Of a stretch of 64,000 nt of DNA, positions 11,001 to 23,070 are shown one piece after another. The stretch covers positions 11,716,501-11,780,500 of the forward strand of contig NC_087090.1 in NCBI RefSeq assembly GCF_963855985.1. Direction: 5' to 3'. The notes beneath the pieces are model-generated. The model was not told where the DNA came from. It worked only from the letters and a program-made list of their open reading frames with translations, and searched no databases. Every line of letters begins with the position of its first letter. Within the stretch, counting starts at the first letter, position 1. Source of the DNA: Ostrinia nubilalis (lineage: Eukaryota > Arthropoda > Insecta > Lepidoptera > Crambidae). The position numbers and the translations under genes were made by a program.

Positions 11001-14000
11001 TAATTGTATTTTAATCCGAGCGATAAACGTCAATCAAGTCTCTCTCTGCGACTGTGATACATGTATCAGGAGAGCTCAACGCGTCGCGCCCCCGTCGCCA
11101 TTCAAAAAGGATTTCGAGCAAGGGTGAAATTAAAATGTCAAAATAGTAGCAGCGTAGTGCGAGGTATTTGTCTCCGGTTCTATCAGAGTCCATTGTGCCT
11201 CGTCTACTTTGTGAAACATGAAAAACGATACCGTTTAAGCTCTTTATTCATTTAAAAATGTAAACTCCATACCTGCGTGTTTTGTTTGATCCGTTACTTA
11301 TTTTTACAATGGGTTGTCAAAAAGCCTTCCAGTTTCGGACAATGTTTCATTGTGCAATATGTTTTTCGATGTTCCTTTACTGCTTCCTGGATTTCCTGGT
11401 ATTATAAAGAGTCGGTATTAAAATGCTGTACATAGGCATTTGGCCAAAGAATTTTCATATTGCGTTTTTAATTACTTATGAGATGAATTTTATAATGAAA
11501 AACGCAATCAAAGTATTTCATTGAAAATTGCCCAGCGCTCATTCCATGCATTTCTTTCTACTATTGTATTCTCTTTGCATTTATTTGTTTGAGTATTGAA
11601 AAGGCCGGAGTGGGCCCGGCGAGGGCGTGGAGGGCAAATAAATAATTACACGCATTCTGCGATATTGCCGCGGGCCGCGTACCGGGGGGCAAGTGCAGAA
11701 CAGCGCTACCGTGCTCCTGTACAGCATATGCGTAATGTTTCTTAATAATTGGACTTCACATTATTTTTGTATTTTTTCTACAAAAAAACTGTTTAGTTTG
11801 GTCACAGATAATACATAATGGTTTGGTAAAATAACGCTGAATATTGCAAGAGTTGCTGGTAGAGTCGTAGTCGTATTTGTAGTTCAGTAGTTTTTCTTTG
11901 CTTGTCGCTTGAATTTTTTCACAATTTGTAAATAGGTTAATGAAAAAATTAAACCTTGACTTTGGCTGCCTGACCTGTGGAAATACCTATTTAGAAAAAA
12001 ATACAAGGGGAAATTTTAATAACAGTTAGCTGTTGGGAAGTTATAATTAATTGAACCAAGTTCCATTTTAAGTATAAACAAAGAACGGCTGAGTGACGTT
12101 CGAGGATTTATAGGGTCCGATGGTGTTGCTTTGTAACGTTTTTGTGTCAATTAGAGTTATGTATGCCGACGGCACAGCGTGGGGCAGGGCGCGCTCTGCG
12201 GGGCTCTTGGACCCGGAGCCCCGGGGCCCTGATCCGGGAAGCGTTCGTCTGACTCCCAGCCCCAATAGTTTGGACAAATTTGTTCCCGGTCATTTAGAAA
12301 TCTGGCACAAATGTTTATTTTTGAAAATCGCCATCGACGCAGTGAAACTCAGGGTTCTAATCGAAGCTACTATTGCATAATATGTACTTACATAGCTAAC
12401 TCTATTTACCGTTTAATACTTATGTTCTAGACCCCGAAATCAAGTAGGTACCTATTTGGTGAGGATTGGAGGGTGTGGGTTTATCTTCATCTTCAATCAA
12501 ATACATAATTATTTTCCAGTTTCCACTTAGTTATCCAGGAGTCAAAAGGTTGATTGAAAATAGCATAACATTCTTTATCGTAACAACTCGCTTCTTACTC
12601 TCTATTACCCAAACTGAAAAAAATGTAATATTAATAATTTAATATTGTTAGTCTGAATCTTAGTAGGTAAATAAAAATGTTTTTGAGATTTAAAGGTAGT
12701 AAGTACACAGTAAATTTTGAAGTCAAATCCTTAATTTTAAAGTTACTCAAACGTTATTACTTGCCGTGTTAACAAAAGATGTTCACAAAATAGTTTTTGG
12801 AAGTTCCAGTCGGCTATAGACGAGAAAGCAATTATGTTGGATTCGTAGTCGCTACTATTAACGCCGTAGTTACCTGCTGCGCGCTCTATAATTACGCTAC
12901 GAGCGACATTTGCAAAGCTTTTGAAAACGATAACACGGAAGCTGCGACGAAACTTAAAAAACTAAGTAAGCATTGTTACTGTAATGCATTTGGGAGTAAA
13001 TATTGAGCAGGCACAATGCGGGAGCCGACAACCCTTGAATGTTGTCCGCGGGGTGCCATTAGAGCCCAAAGAGTTGGGCCCCGCGCTGCAGCGAGCGACT
13101 TTGTAAATCTAATTAAAATATCAATATGTTTACTGGACTCCGCGTTGACAATTTGATTTCACGCCTCACGCCCTTCGTGTTGCTTTATCGTGTTCAAATT
13201 TTAATATTACAACTCGTTCTAATACATGCGTAACTTTATACGTAGATGTGATTAGTTCGTTGTTTTACATTTCAATGTTAAAATATTCTAATAATATTGT
13301 ATTACGAATATCTTATAACAAACAATTTCGCCTGAATAGAGAGATTCCTCGAAATATCATCGATATTATTCGGCTGTCATGATATGTTTTCGAGCACAAT
13401 AAAGTCAACGACTCCTCTATGAAACTGTCATACATCCTCGTCGGGCGGCGTGAATGGCGCGCTCTGTCGACGCAATCCAAAGTACCCTTATTTTTTCCCA
13501 AACATAAAAGGTCCAGGTAGCAATACAAACAGTAATAAAAACGTGACGTATCAATCGATTTTTTGTCGATGTCACAAATTCGCACAAATCAAATATTGAA
13601 GTGTTAAAATTCTTGGATAACAATGCTGTTTCTTTAACTTCGCTCTACGGGAGCGAGTAGAAAAAGCATTGTGACGTGAAATCATTAGTTGGCGTATGTC
13701 ATCCCGACTCTATTTCAACTCAGACTCGCCTTACTTTACAAGAAGGTAAACACGTTAAGCGTGATTTATTACAACTTTCAAAGTGATTTATCGAACTCCT
13801 AGCAAATATTTGTTTTTCTTAGGAACCTGTGCTTGTTTATTTTACTATGGACACTTAAACTATTTATTTGAAGCAGGTACGAAGTTTGAATATTGTATGG
13901 AAATATTAGTTAGGTCTTCCTGTGCTAAGATGTTAGATAGCTACGTAAGATAACAATATTTTTCGTAATTCTGTGTTTCAGGATAGTGATACATACTATT

Positions 14001-14856
14001 TTTATGTAAATATTAGAAAGAATGTGCCCAGTATACCCAGACACGAATTATTGTTTTCTAGACAATGGATTAATTTGATACATAATAACAATGGTAATGA
14101 GAATAGTTTATAGTTTTAGTTTATTTACAGCGTACATAAAATCATTGTAAAAAGACCCGAAACAATAGCGAATTTCAAAATTAACATACATGATTAATCT
14201 ACCTAAAGTAAAATAAAATATTAAATCATATTGACGTAGTTACTGACAAATGTTGCATGCACGCCCGGCGCAATATTTCATCGTCGTTCGCATTCTTGCA
14301 AAAAGCGTACCCTTTTTTTGTTTTGTATTACAATTGTCACCCTTTCACTTCTATTTCAATTAAATAATGTCTGGTCATTTGGGGCAGGGTGTGCGTCGCG
14401 CCTCCAGCTCGGAGCTGAGCCCTCGGCGCGAAGTGCGCGTCATCGTGCACATTAATCACCGCCATTATTAAACTTGTTATTGTGCTCATTTGAAGATAAC
14501 GCTTTATAAACGGTGCCGTCCGCTCCCGACAAAATAAGCTCTTTGTAATTGCGTGTAAGCAGCGCCTGGAGAACGCCGAAAAAACTGTGATTAATGATCG
14601 ATGGTATGTTGATAACACAAATCCGATTATATTTTCGATATTTTTTAATCAAATTGAGTTTCCGATTTTCATTTAAGGCATTTAATATTGTGATTAGCAC
14701 TATAGTTGATACTAGCAGTTAAATTGACTTACTTTTAATGTGCTGTTAAATTAAAACAGGCGTCTCTCTCAGTACAGGTTTTTTACAAACTTAAAGAGAG
14801 GATTTCCCCAGCAAACTGTTTTTAAATTGGTTCTAATAAATATTTATTATTATTTA
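8036..14856. other. Non-coding stretch with GC-rich islets; no supported gene
   Basis: Nearly 7 kb of AT-rich DNA without a recognisable gene. GC-rich islets occur near 8530-8600, 10640-10700, 11600-11700, 12165-12260, 13010-13095 and 14385-14460. A possible orphan exon lies at 12794-12965 (see findings). Other open frames, including 9374-9718 and 10060-10329, show no domain, splice structure or codon pattern that would support them. Confidence 0.45.
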
Positions 14857-15990
14857 TCTATATATATAAAAGAAAGTCGTGTTAGTTACACCACTTAGGG
14901 GAGAGTTCGGTATATTGTACCGCCGGGTAAATTGTACCACCCTCATATTTCGTAAAGTATTTATTGAATGTCTGTAATTGCAACACTCAGCGATACACAA
15001 CTAAATTCAATTAATATCGGCCATGTGGTTTTTGCCGTGACAACGAACACGTGTGTTTTATTTTGAAAAGTATTTTTTCCTTGTTTTCAAGTAACTTTTG
15101 ATAATGCATGTTTAGTTTGTAATTTTGTTAAATTTAATCACAGGGTGTTTCTAATATATTATTTAGAAGCGTAAATTAGTGTGGATTATAATCATTTGAA
15201 ACATTTTTCGGTATTTATAAGCTATATTTTTTACCGATTTTTTAAAAGCACTATCACCTAGTCGGCTAAATTGTACCACATCAAGTTGTATGGAACATAC
15301 AAAGGATTTTGAATTTTTTTTTAGTAAATCATATTTTGAAGTTATAATAGTGTAGTTATGTTTGACTAACAATAAATGAAAGCAAAAGACTGGCAAAGTA
15401 GATAAGGTACAAGTGTGCGTTACGATAATTGGAATTACAAAACTTTTACTCAAAATCGTGATAACGTGTAAAACAATATCGATTGTCTATGTTATTAACT
15501 ACTGTTCCTTTTCGTTACCTAATTTGTTAAGAATGTATCGTATAATATTTTGACATAGTTTTTTTATAGGCTTGAAATTTATTGAAATCCAATTTAGTAA
15601 CCCTGTGGTACAAATTATCGAACCGGTTGGCTAAATTGGACCGAAGCTCTGAACTCGTATTTTGTTTATTTGTGCTAAATATACAACAATTGTGTTGATT
15701 AATACCTATGAGATAGTAAGTTGAATAATTTCTCTTTAATTATATACCATGAACATTAGCAAAAACAAAAGAAAACTATGTGTAAAATGGGATTGAAAAA
15801 AACTGGTCCAAATTACCGGACTCTCCCTTATAACTCAAGAACGGCTGAACCGATTTAGCTGAAAATTGTCAGGGAGGTAGTTTAGAGCCAGGAGAAGGAC
15901 ATAGGATACTTTTTATCCCGTGCGAAATTTAAAAAAAAGTCTGCTTATTTATTGCCATTAAGGCGGAACAAAGTTCGCCGGGTCAGCTAG
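14857..15990 (+). mobile_element. Non-autonomous Helitron (TC...CTAG) carrying a 931-bp insertion
   Basis: The left end TCTATATATATAAAAG follows an A and the right end GGGTCAGCTAG precedes a T, the arrangement expected for Helitron insertion between A and T. Between them is familiar lepidopteran Helitron sequence: AACTCAAGAACGGCTGAACC, CATAGGATACTTTTTATCCC, and a terminal block GGCGGAACAAAGTTCGCCGG with hairpin potential. About 40 bp from the left end it is interrupted by the TA-flanked element at 14898-15828. No helicase gene is present. Confidence 0.75.
14898..15828 (+). mobile_element. TA-inserting non-autonomous element, family A, copy 1 (931 bp)
   Basis: Imperfect inverted ends: left GGGGAGAGTTCGGTATATTG, right (reversed) AGGGAGAGTCCGGTAATTTG. 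TA is present on both sides (14896-14897 and 15829-15830), and removing the element plus one TA restores continuous Helitron sequence. Related motifs with TTGTACC or TTGGACC recur inside at about 14916, 14931, 15268, 15606, 15632 and 15806. I see no transposase. The second copy is at 59117-60048 in the opposite orientation. The superfamily is uncertain; pogo/Tc1-like is inferred from TA insertion and similarity of layout to families B and C. Confidence 0.8.
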
Positions 15991-18900
15991 TTTATTTATA
16001 AAACACGGCTCTACCGTAGATTTTGTATGGCAAAGACAAGTTATGATGTTACATTTCAGCAACTCAACTGAATTACTATTAAAAGTACTACCTAACAACT
16101 ATAATTTTACAGTCAATTGAAAACTGATATTGGATTGTATGAGCTTGAATGTGAAAAATATATTGATTTATGGTGTTAACTACCTTTTTGGGTTTTTTAG
16201 AACTCGTCAAAGTTTCCTTTAAAAGAAATGTTACTTACTTACTCGTATTTACCTAACGATATTTGCTTTAAAATTTCCGAGGCTCATGTTCATCTAAGTG
16301 CTATGGATTCACGTCCACGACAAGGAATTTCCGATTTCGTTCGATATGACGCAACTGCGCGTGGCGTAACCTCTGTTCGAGGTCTGCAAAAGGCGAGTCC
16401 AATTCTAAGAAAACGTAAAAGCCAGTGTTAAAGGTTTAATCGTTCCTTTTCCTTATCTGTCCACCTGTTGCTCATAATAGATACCTACCTATTTTGATAT
16501 CAATATTACTTAACAACGTAACAAAATTTCTATAAACAAATGCTTTCTCTTTAGTTGACTTGATACTCATCTGTGTCGGTAACAATCTTCACAAACATCT
16601 ACCCATTTATTTCTACCACTGTCCAAAATCCATCTCCTTAGTTTGTCAACCTTAAGTAGTAAACATGTCTATTCATTTCTTCCCAATTAAAATACCTTGG
16701 TTGCATACAATTGTTTTTTTTTTTTCAGATTTTCATTTTCCAAGAAAATCTTATAAGTAAAGCAAAGTCTCTAACTCATTCAGTTTAATGTTACTCTGAC
16801 TGTAGTTACTACTTACCTAGTGAACGAATTGATGAGTGATGATGACTCACTGCGCCTGTCTGCGTCACATAGCGAAAGTGCTGGAACCACTGCGCCACAA
16901 ACTGCGCTGTGATATTTGCATCCGTTTATATCTAGCTCATGGACAACAGCGTGGAAAAAAACATTATGTATTAAGTAGTATACTAGTATTTAACTTTTTA
17001 TTGAATTAAATCGTGTGACTATTGGTACATAACGTCCACGCCAGTTCTGTACTTTTGTACCTCAGCTTCACTCAGTTGGATTTCAGTTCGATTTCTCGGA
17101 CAAAAACTATCGCGAATTCTTTGATTTTAGTAGGGATTTCTGGAACAACATGTTAGCAGCTTCAACTTGCCTAACTTTCCGAGTTTCATTTGGGTAGGTA
17201 TAACTGTAGTCGTCGAAGTTTGGTGAAGATTTTATGAAATCGAATGAGAATGATCAGAACTGAATATTCTAAGCATAATCATACACAAACTCTCCACACT
17301 TTATCAAATTTATAAGTTGCAATATACAGTTATTACCTCTTATTATAAGTAATTTAGTTATGAGTTAATTGGATCCTGCGAAGAAATAAAATTAATTTAC
17401 TAGTAAAGTATAACAACGATCTAGTAGCAGATTTATTATTAGATCGAGGCTTTATAACTATTAATATCTCATTATGTTTATTATGAATTATTATGTTAGA
17501 TATTGTTTATTAATTACATTTTATAAGCACCTGACCTTTTTCAACGCAGGCGATGATCGGAACATGACGTCTATCGTTCGCCGTTAAGAGTGGCACAACC
17601 GGTTCCATATAAATATTCTATTATTCTGTCACGATGAGTCAACGTCTACTCGGTGATTGCGATGCAGAAACTCGAGGTGCCATGTGTTTTCCTGTGTCGT
17701 CATTGTATCTGGAAAATACGTACAACCTTAAATGGTGTGTTTTTACAGAAAATAATAAATAATGTATTCGATTACGTTATATCGTTTCATCTTGATGTCT
17801 CGTTTTATTGCTATACTTTTATATTACCTACTTAGTAGAGACTCTGTTTTAAGTGATATTGTATTTAACTACAAAGAGACTTCTAGCTGTTGTTTGTTGT
17901 CTTTGAGGTTTTCCCTTCTCTATTTTTAGTGATTCAATGTAGAGCTAAATGAGTAAGTATAAGTAGTATTCCGACTGGTTCACTAGCTAAAGTTTTTAGT
18001 ATCTGAACTATTAGTTTGTTCCATTTTGTAAGGGTTGATAAAACAACATGTTGTAGTGTTAAGCTTTAAACAAATAGTAATTTATATTACACATAAATGG
18101 TTCAAAACTTTCTCCTATCATGCAAGTAACGGAATACTTAGCCGTAGTAAAACGATAAAACTATTGTTTTTCTGTACAGCACTACCTGAACTAAACAATA
18201 ATAATTTCAAAGGAACCCACTAGCTATTGCACCCTCATTATAAAATAACAACAGTCAAAAGTTACACGCCCATAAAACAATAGTCTCAATAGCGGCCGGT
18301 CCCGACAAACTCGTCTGTAACTATGTCTGCAGATGGACGTTTACAAATTCACAAAGGCTAATTTTGTTGCATTTTATTGCTTTGAAATAGGATCAGCGCC
18401 ATTAAGGCAGTTTTTGCCACGCCTTTTATTAGGGTGTCGTCCGAAGGCCGCGGCGAAAGACAAAGCGGTGACCGAACCATCCGCATAAACAACTTTTGAC
18501 GGCTTCTTTGCCGGCTTTACGACTGACCCGCTACGGCAGTCCGTCGAGCAAGATGCAACTGTCTCATCTCGAAAAACTGATTCCATAAGTTTACACCATT
18601 GAGTTCATTACTTCAATGGTTTACACAAAGATATTACTACACATCCGCTGAACATTACCAGAATATGTTCCGGTTTATAATCATCACCCCTGTGTCAAAT
18701 AACCCCGACAAACTTTAACCTGAATTACCTATGTCTCTACTAAATACTTTTAAGTATAAAGACAAATCAATTAATACGAATATGCGACACGCAAAAATGG
18801 TTCGTCATCTATGTAGAGTCTAGTCAATACCGCAACCAGAAGTGGTCTGACTGATGGCTGAAAAGCCTAGGTACATTTAATTAAAATGGATGTATAGAAC

Positions 18901-19512
18901 AGATTAATTCTCAACTACCATAATCATAACTAGGCTAGAAATATCTTTTATTTATTTAGGTCACTAGATTTAACAAAAAAAAACAGTCCATATTATTCAT
19001 ATCAAAGGGTTGCATTGAAATAAAACACTGTTACAAATGTGCTGCCCAAAGGAGCTTAACAATAAAATACCATATTACAGGGAACAAGTTGTAACCCTTT
19101 CATTATACCATTTTTTATTGTTTTATTCGGGGGTCAATGTATGTTTTTTGCTTAACAACTGTGAAAAGGTTTATGAATCAATTAATTAAATGTCTCAACG
19201 GTCATTGTCACTGTAAATATGGTAATGAGCTAGAAGCAACAATGCTTTGATTTATAGTTAGGCCTACTGTATGTTCACACACAAGGTGAGAAGCTATTAT
19301 TGTGTTAGCAGACGGTTTAAACAATGCGGATGACTCTACTAGACAATAATACAATGTGAATTTAGCACGTAATGGGCACCTATGAATCGCAGCTTACTTA
19401 TAACTACTGGATATGATGTCAATGACAATGACAAGTTACCAAAATGAAAACGACTAATGATGGAAAAAGTAGGTTAATGATTACCAAAAAAATATTTCTC
19501 AATGTTTGAAGA
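15991..19512. other. Non-coding stretch; one GC-rich block
   Basis: No gene supported. A GC-rich block at about 18395-18560 has many CpGs and short palindromic cores and is a candidate regulatory element. The 67-codon frame at 16228-16431 and the 60-codon frame at 17653-17835 have no recognisable domain. Confidence 0.4.
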
Positions 19513-20050
19513 AGGTCTGTAAAATTGAAAATTTAATTTTTGTCTTACATGTTCCTATCAGGAGAAAATCGACTAAATCAACATTGAGCAAACACTATAG
19601 ACATGCGGGAGCATGTTAAGTCTAGTTCCAGGGAGGGGACTGCATCGTGCGTATATTTATACGAACCAATTGGAGCCACTTTTGACTCCTCATCATTCAA
19701 AAACTAATGTGCATTAACTCTTCAAATTTGGCTCATGTATTGAGACTTGCAAGATATACATCAGCTTTAAATTTCATAAATATACCTCAAACGGTTATTT
19801 AGGTATTGACGTTCAAAAATCGACATTTAGAACACTAAAATCTATCTATCACCTGTGAAATGTTAAAATTTACTGGATTTTTATTTGTTCCTTTGTATTT
19901 ACATAACTACCTTTCTGGATGCCAAATTTGAACCTTCGAGGTCATCTGGAAGTGGTTAGAATTTGGTATATAGGTCAGACATGTAGATTTTTGGACGTCA
20001 ATACCTAAAGAACCGTTTGAGGCATATTTATGAAATTTCAAGCTGATGTA

Positions 20051-21284
20051 GGGGAGACCTAGGAGAGTTGTGACAGAGGTGAGTTGTGACAAGGACGATT
20101 TCTCCTTACTTAATATAGTTAGGAAGCTGGAAAAAACGCTTGTTTGTCGCTTTTAAGACACTCTTCTTGACTAAGTACCTGCGGGTGGCGCAAGTGGCAC
20201 GGTTACGTAAATACGACGTCTGTGTACAAAAAAATGCGAAAAGTAAGTTTTTCGTCAAAATTTTATTTCAATTTAAATCATGTTTTAGTATATGTGCACT
20301 GTTGTGTTATTTTTTCTCAAGTTGCATGGTTATTCAGGTCTCAAAATGTAGCACTGATATTTTGTGTGCACATCGTGTTTAGAAAATAAAAATTATTATT
20401 CGAACCAAGTCGTCATTTTAAACACCTAGGAGAGTTGTGACAGCCTGTCACAACTCTCCTAGCTTACTTAATTTTTCTGATGGGCCATTTCCACGATGTT
20501 TTCAGATGTTTTTTTGTGTGTTAGTAGGTTCATAATTTGTATAATTGCCTGCTGCTACTTTTTTTATTCTGAATGCCTAATAACTATACATGAATGCCAT
20601 ATAGAGGAACTGCTTGCTGGAGTCGAAATATAGGACCTGGCTTATGAAGTGATTATGTTAAAAAGGGTTAAAGTTTAAGATATGCTGCGACCTCTTACAA
20701 TCTAAACTTGTCAAGATATATTAAAAAGAAAGAGGCTTATCAAGTAAACCCAGAAGGCGAAGCTCCGTCTATGGATTATACCACCGCGACTATTTTATTT
20801 TTACAGAAGAGGAAGAAAATATATTTAGTGACTATATTAGCTAAAAAATATAATTTAAAAAAATCCAGTGTCGTGGAGAAAAATGAAAGCTGTAGAAATA
20901 TGGCTCAATCTGTGTAACGATATCCTATAACTATTTGTTTTAATTGTTACTAAAGGATGATTAAAGTATTTTTTTGCTAAAAAATCATATTTGATTGAGT
21001 AGTATGGTATTTTTATATCTAATAGATGAAATACAATGCTGTCACAACTCACCTCGGTACCTGTCACAACTTATCTCGGTGCTAGGAGAGTTGTGACAGA
21101 GGGTGTGGTCTAAGATTTTGGAGATTTTCTTAGAAACCCTAATACTTTAGTTAACTTTGAAGATTGTTTTGAAAACAGAAGGAACGGCGCTACATTAATT
21201 TGTATGATTCATAGCTGTGGAATGTTTTTTGAGCGAGATATGGCCCCTTAAGTAAAAATTGTCACAACTCTCCTAGGTCTCCCC
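20051..21284 (+). mobile_element. TA-inserting element, family B, probably pogo-like (1,234 bp)
   Basis: Near-perfect inverted ends GGGGAGACCTAGGAGAGTTG and CAACTCTCCTAGGTCTCCCC, with TA at 20049-20050 and 21285-21286. The other family D copy has the uninterrupted site CTGATGTATATCTTG at about 63282, which confirms the insertion and the TA duplication. The motif GAGAGTTGTGACA or close variants recurs about eight times in both orientations (about 20061, 20079, 20430, 20446, 21038, 21060, 21087, 21260), including a palindrome at 20426-20461. A decayed pogo-type coding patch lies at 20710-20880. Confidence 0.85.
20710..20880 (+). pseudogene. Decayed pogo-like transposase DNA-binding segment inside element B
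   Basis: One frame reads LSRYIKKKEAYQVNPEGE from about 20708. After a +1 shift near 20808 it reads FTEEEENIFSDYIS, then a stop. The order basic RYIKK block, spacer, F-T-E-E-E-E...DYI is typical of the end of the first helix-turn-helix and start of the second in pogo/CENP-B-like transposases. The frame is broken, no catalytic part is visible, and the call is by pattern memory. Confidence 0.4.
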
Positions 21285-22333
21285 TATATCTTGCAAGTCT
21301 CAACACATGAGCCAAATTTGAAGTGTTAATGCACAGTAGTTTTTGAGTGATGAGGAGTCAATAGTGGCTCAAAGTGGTTCGTCTAAATATACGCACGGTG
21401 CAGTCCCCTCCCTGGAACTAGGCTTAACATGCTCCCGCATGTCTATAGTGTTTGCTCAATGTTGATTTAGTCGATTTTCTCCTGATAGGAACATGTAAGA
21501 CAAAAATTAAATTTCCAATTTTACAGACCTTCTAGAGCAGATGCCGCAAAAACTATACAAGATATAGAAAAACTTGACGGTCTCGCCTGTAGCAAATTGA
21601 ATAAGCTTTTTTTGGTTCATAGTAGTCATGTCACTAGGAGGCATAGTTTCCGAGGATTAAGCGAAAAACCGAAAAGTGGTACCTTTAAACCCCCCTCTCC
21701 CTGCCGGCTCAAGGGCTAAGGGCGGGGACTTTTGCTATGTTCACCTCCTAACTAGTCTAAATAAAGTCCTGAAGTCAGAAATTGTATTCTACAGTTTTCC
21801 ATCTATAATGCTTTATTGACTGGACTAACTGCAATTCAACGACATTGTTTTTCAGTGATCTAGTAACGCCCCCTGATCAAAACCATTTTTAACTGAAAAA
21901 AATCAATCAAAAGTGATATTGACCAAGTGCATCAGTTAAAACCACGTTTGATTGATTTTTTATTATTATAAGTTTTGTTGACTGTAACGCACGTACATAT
22001 TTAGGTAATCAGCTAAAACGTGTGAACTTTTTCCGCGTAGCATTTTTGATATCTTTATCAGCTAAAATAATTTCATGCGACCACACAAATAGCGTTACTC
22101 CCACGCCCACGGGTTAAACTTCCGATCTACACAAAGTTGTAATTAATAGAACACGATATGGACATCAACATAACATAAACTACTTGAAATTAAAAATTTT
22201 GATTACGTGTAGGTACAAAGGTAAGACAGTTTTGACCACAGAGCATCGATTCCATGTTCTGTGGTTTTGACAGTTCCAACTCCTTGCCAGACAGTTTTTT
22301 TAGGATAGCTGCCAAAGCCACGGTCATCGTCCT

Positions 22334-23070
22334 GTGGGTCTAGTCAAAACGCACTTTAAAATCGCAAACCCATCGCAAACCAGTCGCAAACAAACAAACA
22401 AATCGCAAAAGAGGTCGATAACAAAAAAGGCTTAGTCAAACGGCAAAAAATCGAATCGCAAAGCCCTACCTATCGATAATCGAAAGACTGGATTGAAATT
22501 TCCCATACAAAGGCTTAGCCAACATGCATTTAAGACTCAATCAAAATCGAATCGAATCGCAACACCCGCCATTTTCATTGCGATTACTTAAACCCCGGTG
22601 ATAAGCTTCGATTATATCGAAAACCAATAGGGTGAGTTGCACCACTTAACTTTGACCGTAACTATGACGTTAACCGGTGTTTTTTGTATGGAGTTTGACA
22701 GATTTTAGACGTTTGTCAAAGTTAAACTAAGATGGTGCAACCCACCCTAAGGCTGTTTTGACAAATCCGTATCGCGATGTCGTTTTGACAGCTAATTTGA
22801 CAGCAAAGCATAGACGTAAACAGAGAGCAGAAAGAAGGAAGAAACTAATTTAAAAAAAAAAAAGCTAAAAAAAGTAAAAACAATCGCAAAGTCATAGACA
22901 TTTTTTAACTTTTATTCGATTTTGAATGAACTTTTATGTCGCCGCGTCGTTGGTGGTTCAATGTGCATTTTGGCTGCCATTTTCCGATCGAATCGAATTA
23001 CTGGTGACGCGGCGACTGACATTAGTGAAAACTTCCTATTGGTTTGCGATGGCATTTTGACTAGACCCAC
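22334..23070. mobile_element. Element with GTGGGTCTAGTCAAAA inverted ends (737 bp)
   Basis: The left end GTGGGTCTAGTCAAAACGC is mirrored by GCATTTTGACTAGACCCAC at the right end, and ATCGCAAACC-type sequence continues inwards on both sides. The interior is rich in short ATCGCAAA repeats and includes a second inverted pair (GCCGCGTCG near 22940 and CGCGGCGAC near 23009). It is interrupted by a small TA-flanked MITE at 22630-22747. No target duplication is obvious and no protein is encoded. Confidence 0.6.
22630..22747. mobile_element. Small MITE with GGGTGAGTTGCACC ends (118 bp)
   Basis: Left GGGTGAGTTGCACCACTTAA and right GATGGTGCAACCCACCC form inverted ends; TA flanks at 22628-22629 and 22748-22749. 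The inner arms (AACTTTGAC and GTCAAAGTT) extend the pairing. Ends of this kind are common in lepidopteran genomes. Confidence 0.8.

Larger units (their letters stand above)
19513..21826. mobile_element. Long-armed foldback element, family D, copy 1 (left arm truncated, interrupted)
   Basis: The left part begins abruptly at GAAGGTCTGTAAAATTG and matches the inner arm of the complete copy at 62446-63827. The right arm is complete to CTGGAC followed by TA (21827-21828). The arms are inverted with respect to each other: the block GACATGCGGGAGCATGTTAA near 19601 is mirrored near 21424. The centre is interrupted by the TA-flanked element at 20051-21284. No convincing coding sequence belongs to the foldback itself. 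Confidence 0.8.

Noticed and set aside
15163..15453. 96-codon minus-strand frame in family A element (and the 73-codon frame in copy 2)
   Set aside because: Not conserved as an open frame between the two copies and without transposase motifs.
16840..16920. Minus-strand tRNA-like GTGGCGCAGTGGTTCCAGC sequence
   Set aside because: No B box or cloverleaf pairing could be found nearby.
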